DNA of 64,000 nt. It comes from CAZMZW01 sp963802275 (GTDB lineage Bacteria > Chloroflexota > Anaerolineae > Anaerolineales > Anaerolineaceae). The notes beneath the pieces are model-generated. The model was not told the DNA's origin, made no database searches, and was given only the letters and a program-made list of their open reading frames with translations. The position numbers and the translations under genes are program-made. Of this stretch, positions 10,113-19,148 are shown one piece after another (within the stretch, counting starts at the first letter, position 1; the number at the start of each line of letters is the position of its first letter). The stretch is taken from contig CAWDIB010000003.1 in assembly GCA_963802275.1 (NCBI GenBank), positions 124,001-188,000 of the forward strand, read 5' to 3'.

Positions 10113-11118
10113 TGGCAAAGAAACCCGTCACCCCAACTTCCGCCAAACCGCGATCTGGCTTTCTACTGGGCGGCCTCCTGCGGCGGCTGTGAGATCACCA
10201 TCACCGAGCTGGGTATGCGCCTGGTGGACCTGAGCGAAAAAGTGGACATCGTCTTCTGGCCGGCAGCCATGGACTTCAAGTATGCCGATGTGGAAGCCAT
10301 GCCCGACCAGCACATTGATTACTGCTTTTTCAATGGCGCCATCCGCAACAGCGAGAATGAGCATATCGCTCATTTATTGCGCAAGAAATCCAAGGACGCT
10401 GATTTCCTTCGGTTCCTGCTCGCACCTGGGCGGCATTCCCGGGCTGGCTAACCTGTTTGACGTGGAAACGCTGCTGCAGCGCGTGTTCAAGGACATCCAA
10501 TCGCTGGATAACTCGCGCGGCACGCTGCCCCAGACGGTGAGCAAGGTACCCGAGGGCGAGATTGAACTTCCCAAACTGTATGCGCAGGTAAAGACCCTCG
10601 CGCAGACCGAAACGGTGGACTATTTCATGCCCGGCTGCCCGCCGGTGGTGGACCAGGTGTGGGTGGTGATGCAGAAGGTACTGGCCGGCGACCTGCCTCC
10701 CAAAGGTTCGGTCATCGGCGCGAACCCCAAGACCAACTGCGACGAGTGCACCCGCATCAAGGGCGCCAGCGGATTCCGCGTCAAGGAGTTCCACCGCCCG
10801 CACGAGGTGACGCTGGATCCTGAAAAGTGCTTCTAATACGCAGGGCATCATCTGCTGCGGACCCGCCACACGCGCCGGCTGCGGGCTGCCCTGCATCAAG
10901 GCCAACATGCCCTGCCGCGGCTGCTACGGCCCGCCGGAGGGGTGCTGGACCAGGGCGCCAAGCTGATCAGCGCCATCGCTGCCCTGGTGGATACCGACCA
11001 GCCGGAGAAGATCAACGAGATCCTGGCCAAGCGGCCGACCCGGTCGGGACTGGCTTACCGCTTCGGCCTGGCCGGCTTCCTACCTCAGCAATTTGAAATA
11101 CAAGAATTAATACCATGA
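10112..11118 (+). CDS. mvhG: MvhG-type [NiFe]-hydrogenase small subunit (frameshifted)
   Basis: The small subunit of an F420-non-reducing (group 3c type) cytosolic hydrogenase. After a short N-terminal break near 10145 the proximal-cluster motif FYWAASCGGCEI appears, then FGSCSHLGGIPG, PGCPP and TNCDECTR. After another break near 10835 come ICCGPATRAGCGLPC and MPCRGCYGPP, the remaining cluster cysteines, and the frame shifts again near 10936. There is no Tat signal, so the enzyme is cytoplasmic. The stop overlaps the mvhA ATG by 4 nt. MvhG passes electrons from the Ni-Fe site to MvhD, here fused to the two preceding proteins. Confidence 0.85.
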
Positions 11119-12618
11119 GCGACAAAAAGAACTTCAAGCAAAAGATCGCCATTGACCCCATCACCCGCCTGGAAGGGCACGGACGCATCGACCTGTTCCT
11201 GGACGAGCAGGGCGCGCTGGCCAATGCCTACATGATCATCCCCGAGCTGCGCGGCTTTGAAAAGTTCTGCGAGGGCCGCCCGGTGGAGGAGATGCCGCGC
11301 ATCACCCAGCGCATCTGCGGCGTGTGCCCCATGGCGCACCACATGGCCGCCGCCAAGGCCGGCGATGCCGTCTATCATGTGGAGATCCCCCCGGCGGCCA
11401 AAAAGATCCGCGAGCTGGTGTATTCCGCTTTCTTCGTGGCCGACCATGCCACCCACTTTTACGTGCTGGGCGGGCCGGACTTTGTGGTCGGACCGGAGGC
11501 GCCCAAGGCCGAGCGCAACATCCTCGGCGTGATCAAGCAAGGTCGGGCGCGAGATCGGCGCGCAGGTGATGCAGCTCCTGAAGGAGAACCACGAGGTGTG
11601 CCGCCATCATCGGCGGGCGCTACATCCACCCGGTCGGTGCGCTGGTGGGCGGGGTGAGCAAAGCCGCTCACCGCTGCCGAACGCAGAGCGGCTGATCGAG
11701 ATCGGCAAGAACTCGGTCAAGATCGCCAAGTTCTCGCTGAAGCTTGTTCGAGGACGTGGTGCTGAAGAACAAGGCCTACCTGGAGATGATCCTCAGCGAC
11801 GCCTACCGCCATCGACACCTACTACATGGGCATGGTGGATGAGAACAACAAGGTCAACTTTTACGACGGCCAGGTGCGCGTGGTCGGACCGGACGGCGTC
11901 CGAGCTGCGCAAGTATCGGTCCTGCGGAGTACCTGGATGTGATCGCCGAGCATATCGAGCCCTGGACCTACCTCAAATTCCCGTACCTCAAGGAGATCGG
12001 CTGGAAGGGCCTCGTGGATGGTCCTGACAGCGGCGTCTACCGCGCCACGCCCGCTCTCGCGCTTGAACGTTTCCGAGGGCATGACCACCCCGCTGGCGCA
12101 GAAGGAATACGAGCGCTACTTTGACGCCACTGGGCGGCAAACCGGTGCACGCCACCCTGGCCACCCACTGGGCACGCCTGATCGAGATGCTCTATGCCGC
12201 CGAGCATGAGCTGGAGCTGGCACAGGATGAGGAGATCACTATCGCAGGATGTCCGCACCATCCCCACCGCCACCCCGGATGAGGGCGTCGGCATCGTCGA
12301 AGCGCCGCGCGGCACGCTGACCCATCACTACATCACCGACGAGCGCGGGCTGCTGCAAAAGGTCAACCTGATCGTCGGCACCACCAACAACTACGCCGCC
12401 ATCTGACATGTCGATCAAGAAGGCCGCCCAGGCGCTGATGCTGCCCGGCAAACCGGTCACGCGATGGCATGCTCAACAAGATCGAGATGGCCTTCCGCGC
12501 CTACGACCCCTGCTTCGGCTGCGCCACGCATGCCCTGCCGGGTGAGATGCCGCTGATTGTAAATATTTACGATGCCTGCGGCAACTTGAAGCAGGAAATC
12601 CGGCGGGACCAGGAGTGA
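11115..12618 (+). CDS. mvhA: MvhA-type [NiFe]-hydrogenase large subunit (frameshifted)
   Basis: The catalytic large subunit, about 500 codons. Both nickel-binding motifs are visible: RICGVCP near 11315 and DPCFGCATH near 12507. The N-terminus IAIDPITRLEGHGRID is typical of the family. Several single-base indels break the frame (for example near 11543 and 11600-12400), but each piece continues the same protein. A TGA at 12404-12406 results from such a shift, because four bases lie between in-frame ATC and ATG, so it is not a selenocysteine codon. A C-terminal extension follows the DPCxxC motif (about 34 residues to the stop), longer than the short tail usually removed on maturation. The polyferredoxin gene begins 4 nt later. 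Confidence 0.85.
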
Positions 12619-12622
12619 ACCG

Positions 12623-13598
12623 ATGAGCAAACGCGGATTGACCCAGAAACGCAAGGACGAGCACAAGATGGTATTGGAGCGGGCCATGGTCACCCGCCAT
12701 TACCTGATGACCTGGGACCTCGAGCGCTGCGTGGGCTGCCAGATCGGCCCGCTGACCTGCCCGGTGGACGCCCTCACCCATGTGGATGCCGTGCTGGAGA
12801 ACGGGCGCATGGTCACCAAACAGAGCATCGATGTGGACCCCGAAAAGTGCATCCTGTGCGGCGAGTGCGTGGAGATGTGCCCGGTCAGCGCCATTGACAT
12901 GACCGTCAACGGCCAGCCCGAGAACCCGGTCATTGTCTATAACGCCTTCCCGACCCTGACCCAGTCGAACACCTTTAATAAGAAGCTCTTCGATTGGAAG
13001 CGCAGGGACTTTGTCATCAACAACTGCCCGACCAATGTCATCAGTTATGATGCCGCGGAGGAAACGCTCAAGGTGGACGACGCCCACTGCATCCGCTGCC
13101 GGCAGTGTGAGGTGGCCAGCGATGGCGCCTTCCGCGTTGAGCAGCCCTGGCAGGGCAGCGTGGTTTTGCGCCGCGAGAAGTGCGTGCCCGGCTGCACTGC
13201 CTGCGCCGATATCTGCCCCACGCGCGCGCTGTCACCTCGACGAGAACGGCGAGCTGGCGCTGGCGGACTACTACTGCATCAAGTGCGGCGCCTGCATGCA
13301 GATCTGCCCGGTCAAGGCCGAGTACGAGGAATACTCGGTGCAGGCTGAATCGCAGGGGGTGACCAAGGAAGTCAAGCACAAGCGCGTCATCAATTCCGGC
13401 TCGCTGCCCATCTGGGTCGAGCGCTGGCGCGTGCGCCACAGCGAGGTGCAAAGCGGGGCGTGGGTGGTGGCGCTGCTCAAGCTGGCGGATGACAAGGCCG
13501 GCATGGTCGAGATCGACCGCAAGCGTGCCCTGCGCCGGCGCGACCTGATCGTGGCGCTCAAGGGCGGCCACGAGGTGGCCGGAGAAGAGAAGAAGTAA
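12623..13598 (+). CDS. polyferredoxin closing the AOR-Hdr-Mvh operon (one frameshift)
   Basis: An iron-sulfur protein of about 325 aa with at least five cysteine clusters: CVGCQIGPLTC, CILCGECVEMC, CIRCRQCE, CVPGCTACADIC and CIKCGACMQIC. The frame shifts once near 13230, after CPTRAL, and continues as HLDENGELALADYY. Polyferredoxins of this type ferry electrons between Hdr/Mvh complexes and other carriers. The basic C-terminus (RKRALRRRD) carries no other recognisable domain. It is the last gene before a strong intrinsic terminator and starts 4 nt after mvhA, so it is part of the same transcription unit. Confidence 0.8.
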
Positions 13599-13604
13599 AT
13601 TAAC

Positions 13605-13631
13605 CCGCCGGGAAAACCCCGGCGGTTTTTT
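13605..13631 (+). terminator. intrinsic terminator of the AOR-Hdr-Mvh operon
   Basis: CCGCCGGG (13605-13612) pairs perfectly with CCCGGCGG (13618-13625) across an AAAAC loop and is followed by six T. It lies directly after the polyferredoxin stop. Confidence 0.92.
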
Positions 13632-13651
13632 ATCTTCCTGTCATTCTCGCA

Positions 13652-13707
13652 GCACCCTGCAGGAGCAGGGTGCGGAGATACCCGCGCCGGGCGGCGTCAG
13701 ACCGCCC
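13652..13707. repeat. pair of GC-rich hairpins just after the operon
   Basis: GCACCCTGC (13652-13660) and GCAGGGTGC (13665-13673) form a perfect 9-bp hairpin. GGGCGG (13689-13694) with CCGCCC (13702-13707) forms a second. They stand at the boundary where GC content drops sharply. They resemble intergenic palindromic repeat units; a further copy of the same unit was not seen in this window. Confidence 0.5.
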
Positions 13708-14040
13708 AGGCGCAGGGCACTTTTGCTAAACCCGACAAAACCCGACACTTTTAAAAAATGTTCAAAATGGGGATTCGTTTCAGAAGAAAACTAAGAATCA
13801 CCATAAAATGCCAAAACCAAAATAATAGGCGGTTAATGATTTGTTAAATTAAAAGTCATTATTTTTGAACCCAAGAGAGGCAAACCAGAGAATTGAGAAT
13901 AATTTTTAGCAAATATAATGAAAAGATAATGAGAGTTTGAAAAATAGCACTAAAGGTGCTATTCTATTCCAATAAGGAAAAGTAAATCATAGGCAATAAT
14001 CTAAACAATATTTAATTTTCACTATTACTGGAAAGAAAAT
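13708..14040. other. AT-rich gap at the start of the accessory stretch
   Basis: No gene is supported here. Base composition changes abruptly from GC-rich to AT-rich. Two ACCCGACA units occur near 13732-13747. I see no tRNA, att site or IS end that would explain the boundary. Confidence 0.4.
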
Positions 14041-14589
14041 ATGAACCAAAAAGCCTTAAACGAAATATTTCAAAAAATAATTACTCAAACCTCTGTTGCG
14101 AGATCCCAAGTTATTTTGGCAAAGAAATTCATATTAAAGCAGCCCTAGGAAATGAAGAAATAAAAACAAAGGATATTGCCAAACAATTTTTAATATCACT
14201 AAATATTTCCCCACAGGAAGAAGTAGTAATTCATAATACAGTAGACCCTGAGCCAGCGATAAAATCAATTATCCAGAATATATCTTGGACTTTGGCATTT
14301 TCTGAAGCGGTTTGGTCATTAATGCATTTGAATATGATTTTTCCTTTGGATTTTTTTGTTTATGAAGATAAACCGCGTGTAACTTGGAACCACAGTTATT
14401 AAGGGACAGGGGGAGGCAGTGGTAGTTTTGATCTTTCTAATACTGATATTCTTATCTGAATCAATTAAGAATAGCCCCTTCTGTTAAGGAAGGGGGAATG
14501 AAATTCTATTAGAACCCGACCTATTTATTAATATATTAAGAATCGATAAATTGAAACCAGAAATTGAAGATGCTCTTAAAATGCAATAA
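14041..14589 (+). pseudogene. unknown AT-rich gene, broken
   Basis: A protein I do not recognise, in at least three frames. It starts MNQKALNEIFQK, shifts near 14100 to a long stretch (KEIHIKAALGNEE, ISPQEEVVIHNT, MHLNMIFPLDFF), and hits an in-frame TAA at 14400. That frame continues as GTGGGSGSFDLSNTDILI before a further stop. A third frame supplies EPDLFINILRIDKLK and ends at TAA 14587-14589, which overlaps the next ATG. A hairpin (CCCCTTC 14475-14481 with GAAGGGG 14489-14495) lies between the second and third pieces. Either two small genes are fused in my reading or one gene carries several lesions. The composition is far more AT-rich than the operon before it, which suggests horizontal origin. 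Confidence 0.45.
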
Positions 14590-15018
14590 TGTGTTTCCGA
14601 GCCCATTTATATACACCATGCTTAGTTATGTTATTAAAAGCTTTAGAGGGTGTATGGTCTGAATTAGGTAATTCTCTCATTAATTCAATTTCGGATGAAG
14701 ACCAAAAAATAATTATGAAACAAATAAAAATTATTTCAGATGAATATCCTCAGATTGCAAAAATATTAAGGGCAGTGTTGGAACTATGCGAGAGACAAGA
14801 CCTATTTATCAATATATTTAAAAAAAGTGGTATCACCTTACAAAAAATAAGAGATGCATATTTATGGACTGATTGTGTAAGAGAATCACGGAGTTTTGTC
14901 CATTATGGGGCACAGGAGGATATTGCTAATAGCTTTTGAGAAAGTGTCAATTATCTTACTGAGTGCACCAGTTCATATTAAATCAATATATCGAATAATA
15001 GACTCTTCCACCAAATAA
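14589..15018 (+). CDS. hypothetical helical protein, frameshifted near its end
   Basis: The ATG at 14589 overlaps the preceding TAA (TAATG), so the two are probably co-translated. The protein is rich in alpha-helical, charged segments (SDEDQKIIMKQIKI, KILRAVLELCER) and has no signal peptide or membrane segment. The frame ends at 14939 after ANSF. A one-base shift there adds EKVSIILLSAPVHIKS and runs to a TAA at 15016-15018, giving about 143 aa. I cannot assign a family. A two-gene toxin-antitoxin or phage-defence pair with the upstream gene is possible from size and coupling, but no motif supports it. Confidence 0.45.
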
Positions 15019-15603
15019 ATTTAATAAAGCATTATTCTTAAAAAAAAGCTGTGCAATCATAAACGATGAAGAAGAACTTTGTATAATCGAAAAACCGTAG
15101 CTTTCACAATGCAGAAATCATAAGTCCTTATCAATCTATCAGATCTAAATAAATTGTTGGGTATAAATAATAAGAGGGAGTAACCTTCGGACGAACCTTA
15201 GGTGTGCCCTCTCATGAGTGATGACATACATATTATCAATTTGAAAATAGGGTTGTCAAGGAGTTGATAAGAACGTGATAAGAAGACATATGATAAGGAA
15301 TTTATTTACGGAAATATTGTTAATTTTCCTGAAATCGACGAACAAATGCTTGTATAAAAATCATATTTATATATGTGCGCATTTTTGTAGGATAGGATGG
15401 TGCACAACTTGAAAAGACAATAAATTGGGAATCAAAAACAGTTGTATTAAATGCTTACACCCGCATGCTTCTCTAATCTTAAATGCTTTGTGAATTTGTT
15501 GCTAATCTAGAAAATATATGCATAAGATAGGTATGGCTCTTGGGAGTTTTGAAGAGATGAAAATTAATAAATACTATAATTGAATTAATTAGGAGGCAAT
15601 ATC
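15019..15603. other. AT-rich gap with no convincing gene
   Basis: 585 bp with stops in all frames and no ORF with a usable start and Shine-Dalgarno. A TTAGGAGG immediately before 15604 belongs to the next small gene. No tRNA, CRISPR or inverted-repeat pair typical of an IS was found. Confidence 0.4.
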
Positions 15604-15826
15604 ATGAACGATCCATGCGAAAGAAAGAAGAGAATACGATCAAGCTTTAGCTGAAGAATTAGAAGCAAGGAAAAAAGTTGACATTAGCCTTCAGCCCCTT
15701 GGAAAAGCAACACCCCACCCATCTGATCCTAATGCAATTAATTATTTACTCGAAAAAGAAAGAATTAAAAACCAAAAATTTCAAGCATTAGAAGATTGTA
15801 AAAAGATTCATGGGATTTCTCGATAA
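15604..15826 (+). CDS. small hypothetical protein with a strong ribosome binding site, one frameshift
   Basis: AGGAGG stands 7-8 nt before ATG 15604, the best ribosome site in this AT-rich stretch. The reading frame starts MNDPCERKK and shifts near 15630. It then reads EYDQALAEELEARKK, QPLGKATPHPSDPNA and NYLLEKERIKNQKF to a TAA at 15824-15826, about 74 aa. The protein is very charged and probably helical at both ends with a Pro-rich middle. There is no recognised family. The good start signal and a clean continuation after the shift argue that it is, or was, a real gene. Confidence 0.45.
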
Positions 15827-15882
15827 ATACAAAGAACTAGTTATCATTAATAAGAGTGTATTAATTACTTCGTGAGGAGAAG

Positions 15883-16101
15883 ATGCCCCAATTGAACTTA
15901 ACCGACCAGGAAAAACAGGACATCCTGCGCTACCTTGACGGCGACATGCCCCTGCCGGACAAGTACCGCTACATGCTGTTTGAGGACAAGAGCCAGTTCG
16001 AGCTGGTGTGGAATGGCATGACCAGTGTGAGGTTCAAAGTGGCGCTTTTAGGTGGTGATCTTGAAGCTGGCGGAAGACAAGGCAAGCAAAGTATAGATTG
16101 A
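15883..16101 (+). CDS. short orphan fragment, possibly the head of a larger lost gene
   Basis: 72 aa with a GGAG ribosome site before ATG 15883. The first 50 residues (QLNLTDQEKQDILRYL, LPDKYRYMLFEDK, ELVWNGMTS) look like the N-terminal segment that precedes restriction or methylase-type domains in some Chloroflexota proteins, but this recall is weak. The last 20 residues (GGDLEAGGRQGKQSID) look like random read-through. The fragment is clearly more GC-rich than its surroundings. I read it as the 5' remnant of a gene whose body has been lost. Confidence 0.35.
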   Translation: MPQLNLTDQEKQDILRYLDGDMPLPDKYRYMLFEDKSQFELVWNGMTSVRFKVALLGGDLEAGGRQGKQSID

Positions 16102-16275
16102 CCACTATTGCCCCCTGCGGTGTAACAGCCTGATCGTATTACTCAGATGCGGCAAATTTATGGTAGAAAAGGAAAAGACATCAAAAGGTTGAATCCGGGT
16201 TCGAGAATTTTATATATAACAGGTATCTGATTCCTTGACATAATATAATTCGATAAATAGTAGTTGGAGGTATGA

Positions 16276-16677
16276 ATGGAAAATCATCCACTACAATCAA
16301 AGGAGTGGACCGAAGCAGACCAGTAATTATGCAAAGATCCGGGTTGTATTACAGCATATTGCATAATAGGTTTTCTAACATATGGATTATTATTTATTGG
16401 GATCTTGTATCTTCTTTCAGATTATAAATTAATGAGTCTTCTACCCAAATTGTATTTGCCATTCATTTATTTACTAATTCCGATTAATATCGTCGCTTTT
16501 ATCGGATTGTGGAAAATGAAAAAATGGAGCGTAATTTTATTAACAATTATTACCGGGGTAAGTTTACTGTTTTCAATATTATTATTTCGAAATGTTGATT
16601 CCAGTTTAATTATTGGATTATTAATTTCTATCGGAATACTGGCATACCTTCGGAGTAATTTATCGAAAATGAGTTGA
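16276..16677 (+). pseudogene. small membrane protein with an in-frame stop
   Basis: From ATG 16276 (GGAGG ten bases upstream) the frame reads MENHPLQSKEWTEADQ, meets TAA at 16324-16326, and continues unbroken to 16677. The continuation has a Cys pair (CKDPGCITAYC) and about four hydrophobic membrane segments. A later ATG at 16432 could start a shortened product of about 80 aa. The protein family is unknown. The stop is a clean single-codon lesion rather than an indel, so it may be real decay or a base error. Confidence 0.45.
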
Positions 16678-16697
16678 AAAAAAAATCAGGGTGAAAA

Positions 16698-17094
16698 ATG
16701 ACCGAAATTAATTTGACACAGGCAGAAATTGAATCTCTTATTTTCTATGCCAAAAAGATGCATTGAAAATAAGCCATATGATTATCCTCTACCAGGTGAA
16801 AAAATAGAGATTCCATTAGTTTCTCATGATAGACGAGAAAATTTTATTTTAGATATCTATCGAGGGAGGATTGCATTATCAAAGGGGAATATGCAAAATA
16901 GGGCAAGAAAAGTTATTATATTGGTGAGAATTGATTTTGGTGGTTCGCCTCATCGTAATCCTAATGGAGAAGAGATTCCTTGCCCCCACATTCACATTAA
17001 TCGGGAAGGATTCGGAGATAAATGGGCTGATCCTTTGCCGCCCGAGAAATTTTCAGATACGCACGATACAAATCAATTAATTAAGATTTTATGA
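16698..17094 (+). CDS. DUF6978 family protein (frameshifted near the start)
   Basis: The frame starts at ATG 16698 (MTEINLTQAEIESL) and shifts near 16755, after YAKK. It then continues with IEIPLVSHDRRENFILDI, GRIALSKGNMQNRARKV, FGGSPHRNPNGEEIPCPHIH and WADPLPPEKFSD to a TGA at 17092-17094, about 132 aa. The DRRExFxLDI, PHRNPxGEExPCPHxH and KWAxPLP signatures match what I know as DUF6978. Members often sit beside DUF1828/DUF1829 proteins, as here (48 nt away). The function is unproven; linkage suggests a two-gene toxin-antitoxin or defence module. Confidence 0.7.
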
Positions 17095-17142
17095 ATTACT
17101 GTAACATAACGAAAAGACCAAATATTCAACTTGGATTAATAA

Positions 17143-17911
17143 ATGGTTAATGAAGTACAAAAACTAGTGAATGGGTATGTAGATTGGTTAAAAGATAAAA
17201 CAACCATTACGTGGATAAATGAATGGGCAGAAATAACGACCCCATTTTTAGATCGTCATAATGATTATTTACAAATTTATGCAAAAAATAAAAACGGGTC
17301 TTACATATTAAGTGATGATGGTTATATTCTAAATGACTTGAAACAATCAGGCTGTGATTTAGATAGTAATAAACGAATTGCTTTGCTGAAAATGACCTTA
17401 AATGGGTTTGGCATAAAATTAGAAAATAGCCAACTTGTAACAAATGCGACAGCAGACAATTTTGCAATAAAAAAGCATAACCTTATTCAAGCGATGTTGG
17501 CAATTAACGATTCTTTTATTTGGCTGCTCCAGTAATAGCAAGTTTATTTTTAGAAGATGTGATTGCATGGCTTGACCTTTGCGAAATTCGCTATACTCCT
17601 AATGTTAAAATTACAGGTAAGAGTGGATTTGACCATTTATTTGAATTTGTTATCCCAAAATCAAAACAAAATCCTGAGAGGATCATAAAGGCCATCAATA
17701 AACCAACAAAGGATTCTGCGCAATCAATTGCGTTCTCTTGGATTGACACTCATGAAATTAGACCAGGATTCTCGCCTTTTAACTTTCTGCAACCGATCAA
17801 GAAAATATTGTATCTGAATCAATTATTTCAGCACTGCTTTCTTATGGCTTAAACCAATTCTTTGGAGCGAAAGAGAAAAAGTACGAGTCGAATTATCAAC
17901 TTGATAATTAA
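17143..17911 (+). CDS. DUF1828/DUF1829 domain protein (frameshifted)
   Basis: The N-terminal part, from ATG 17143 (YVDWLKDKTTITWINEW, ITTPFLDRHNDYLQIY, SYILSDDGYILNDL), is a DUF1828 domain. A shift near 17525 leads to the DUF1829 part (SLFLEDVIAWLDL, ITGKSGFDHLFEFVIPKSK, RIIKAINKPTKDSAQ). A further shift near 17790 gives DQENIVSESIISALLSYG and a TAA at 17909-17911, about 255 aa. DUF1828 is often found with toxin-antitoxin or phage-related genes. The partner is the DUF6978 gene just upstream. The function is unknown, and no catalytic motif is obvious beyond conserved Asp and His. Confidence 0.7.
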
Positions 17912-18030
17912 GACAATAAAATGAAGGTTGAAAGAGTTTAGCTTATTATTTGTACTAAAAGGCATGGAGATTTGCTAGATGCAAGTTGGCGCTGTTTGTA
18001 AGTGATGATGGTGGAGTTGGGGTAATATCT

Positions 18031-18660
18031 TTGTATAAGGAATTGAACATAAAAATCCGCGCCGCAATGCCAGCAGATGCGGTATCTGCCGCGGCGCTGA
18101 TTGCGCTGAGCATGGGCGGCTTTGGCGAGGCGGTGCTGGGGCTGAACGACCGGCCGCGCCTGCTGCGTGGGCTGGAGCACTTCTTCCGCCTGCATGGCAG
18201 CCGCTTCAGCCACGATTGCAGTTCTATAGCTGAAATGGAAGGGCAGGTGGTGGGCGTGTTGGTGGCTTTCCCTTACGCTGAAATGAGCGCGCGAAACAGT
18301 CGCATGGCGAGCCAGTTCCATGGGGCATATACATTTACTGAAATAGTGAAGATCATTTGGCTTTCGCTGCCCATGCTATCGCTGCCGGAAGCCTTCACCG
18401 GCGAGTTCTACACCGCCAACCTGGCGGTCGACCCGGCCTGGCAGGGGCGCGGGGTGGGGGCGGCTCTGCTCAAGCATGCCGAAGGGCTGGCTGCCGATAA
18501 TGGCCTGCTGGTGTGTTCGCTGAACGTGGACCTGGACAACCCGCGCGCCAAAGCGCTTTACGAGCGGCAGGGCTACCAAACCACCCGCACGGTGAACACG
18601 CCAGCCATGCGGGCGCGCTATCACAGCGGCGGCTATGAGCATATGGTGAAACACCTTTAG
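18031..18660 (+). CDS. GNAT-family N-acetyltransferase
   Basis: About 210 aa with a GNAT fold. The acetyl-CoA motif A is NLAVDPAWQGRGVGAALLKHAE (consensus QxxGxG/A read as QGRGVG) near residue 133, followed by NPRAKALYERQGY, the usual motif B. The N-terminus IKIRAAMPADA is the first beta strand. I chose TTG 18031, with a GGGGT nine bases upstream, over the more distant TTG at 17986; ATG 18067 would cut the first strand. The substrate is unknown. The GC-rich composition returns here, so this gene marks the end of the AT-rich accessory stretch. Confidence 0.8.
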   Translation: MYKELNIKIRAAMPADAVSAAALIALSMGGFGEAVLGLNDRPRLLRGLEHFFRLHGSRFSHDCSSIAEMEGQVVGVLVAFPYAEMSARNSRMASQFHGAYTFTEIVKIIWLSLPMLSLPEAFTGEFYTANLAVDPAWQGRGVGAALLKHAEGLAADNGLLVCSLNVDLDNPRAKALYERQGYQTTRTVNTPAMRARYHSGGYEHMVKHL

Positions 18661-18757
18661 CATAAGAAACCGGAATGAGTTAAAAAGCTGACACTATATC
18701 AATACTGAAACAGTCGGTGGTCCTTTTTCAGCCAAATCTTTAATAATTTCAAACCAT

Positions 18758-18857
18758 TATGAACACAATACAAAATACTGATACAAAAGAAATCTGCCGC
18801 CGCCGCCCGGAAGCGATGATCGTCGGGATGGGGCAGCTATTCCCTTTGCTTGCAGAT
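18758..18857 (+). pseudogene. 5' relic of a C_GCAxxG_C_C family gene
   Basis: The first ~100 bp repeat, with mismatches, the start of the gene at 19499. The copies share ATGAACACAA, AAAGAAATCTGCCGCCGC and then GCGATGATCGT, with the ~40 bp between the last two deleted here. The reading stops at TAG 18855-18857, and the rest of the gene is gone, replaced by the HicAB operator. So hicAB sits between a gene relic and the intact gene, as if inserted next to or by way of a duplication. Confidence 0.65.
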
Positions 18858-18859
18858 AG

Positions 18860-18878
18860 TATCATATTATGATATCAT
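18860..18878 (+). promoter_or_regulatory. palindromic hicAB operator
   Basis: TATCATATTATGATA (18860-18874) is a perfect 7-1-7 palindrome overlapped by ATGATATCAT (18869-18878), directly before the hicA ATG. HicB and HicAB complexes are known to autoregulate by binding such palindromes, so this is the likely site. Confidence 0.65.
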
Positions 18879-19148
18879 ATGAATCATAAGCAATTGAAAA
18901 TCCTGGCAGCCATTTTTGAAGACCCGGTGCGCGCCAATCTCGAATGGGCTGATGTTGAAAAACTCTTGATCGCCCTGGGGGCTGAGATCACCGAAGGAAG
19001 AGGGTCGCGCATACGGGCGGCGCTGAATGGTGAGCGGGCCATCTTTCATCGCCCGCACCCGCGCAAGGAGGCTGGCAAATTAATGGTGCTGTCCGTCCGC
19101 CTATTCCTGCAGAATGCCGGGGTAGAGTCGCAAGGAGTTGAAAAATGA
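18879..19148 (+). CDS. hicA: HicA-type toxin of a type II toxin-antitoxin system
   Basis: HicA toxins are small dsRBD-fold mRNA interferases. This 89-aa protein contains the elements seen in the longer HicA form: ADVEKLLIALGAEITEGRGSR followed by RAIFHRPHP, which supplies the catalytic His near residue 59. It ends with ESQGVEK, and the TGA overlaps the hicB ATG. The start directly abuts a palindromic operator. The HicA-HicB order is the usual one. No lesion is seen, so the module looks functional. Confidence 0.88.
   Translation: MNHKQLKILAAIFEDPVRANLEWADVEKLLIALGAEITEGRGSRIRAALNGERAIFHRPHPRKEAGKLMVLSVRLFLQNAGVESQGVEK

Noticed and set aside
12404..12406. A TGA inside mvhA as a second selenocysteine codon
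   Set aside because: Four bases, not three or six, separate the in-frame ATC and ATG here, so it is an indel product. The Ni-binding motifs of this subunit also keep cysteine.
16185..16220. A tRNA remnant (CCGGGTTCGAG) at the accessory stretch
   Set aside because: No acceptor stem, D-arm or anticodon arm can be folded around it.
13632..18000. A complete prophage or integrative element
   Set aside because: No integrase, transposase, capsid, replication or conjugation gene and no flanking direct repeats were found.
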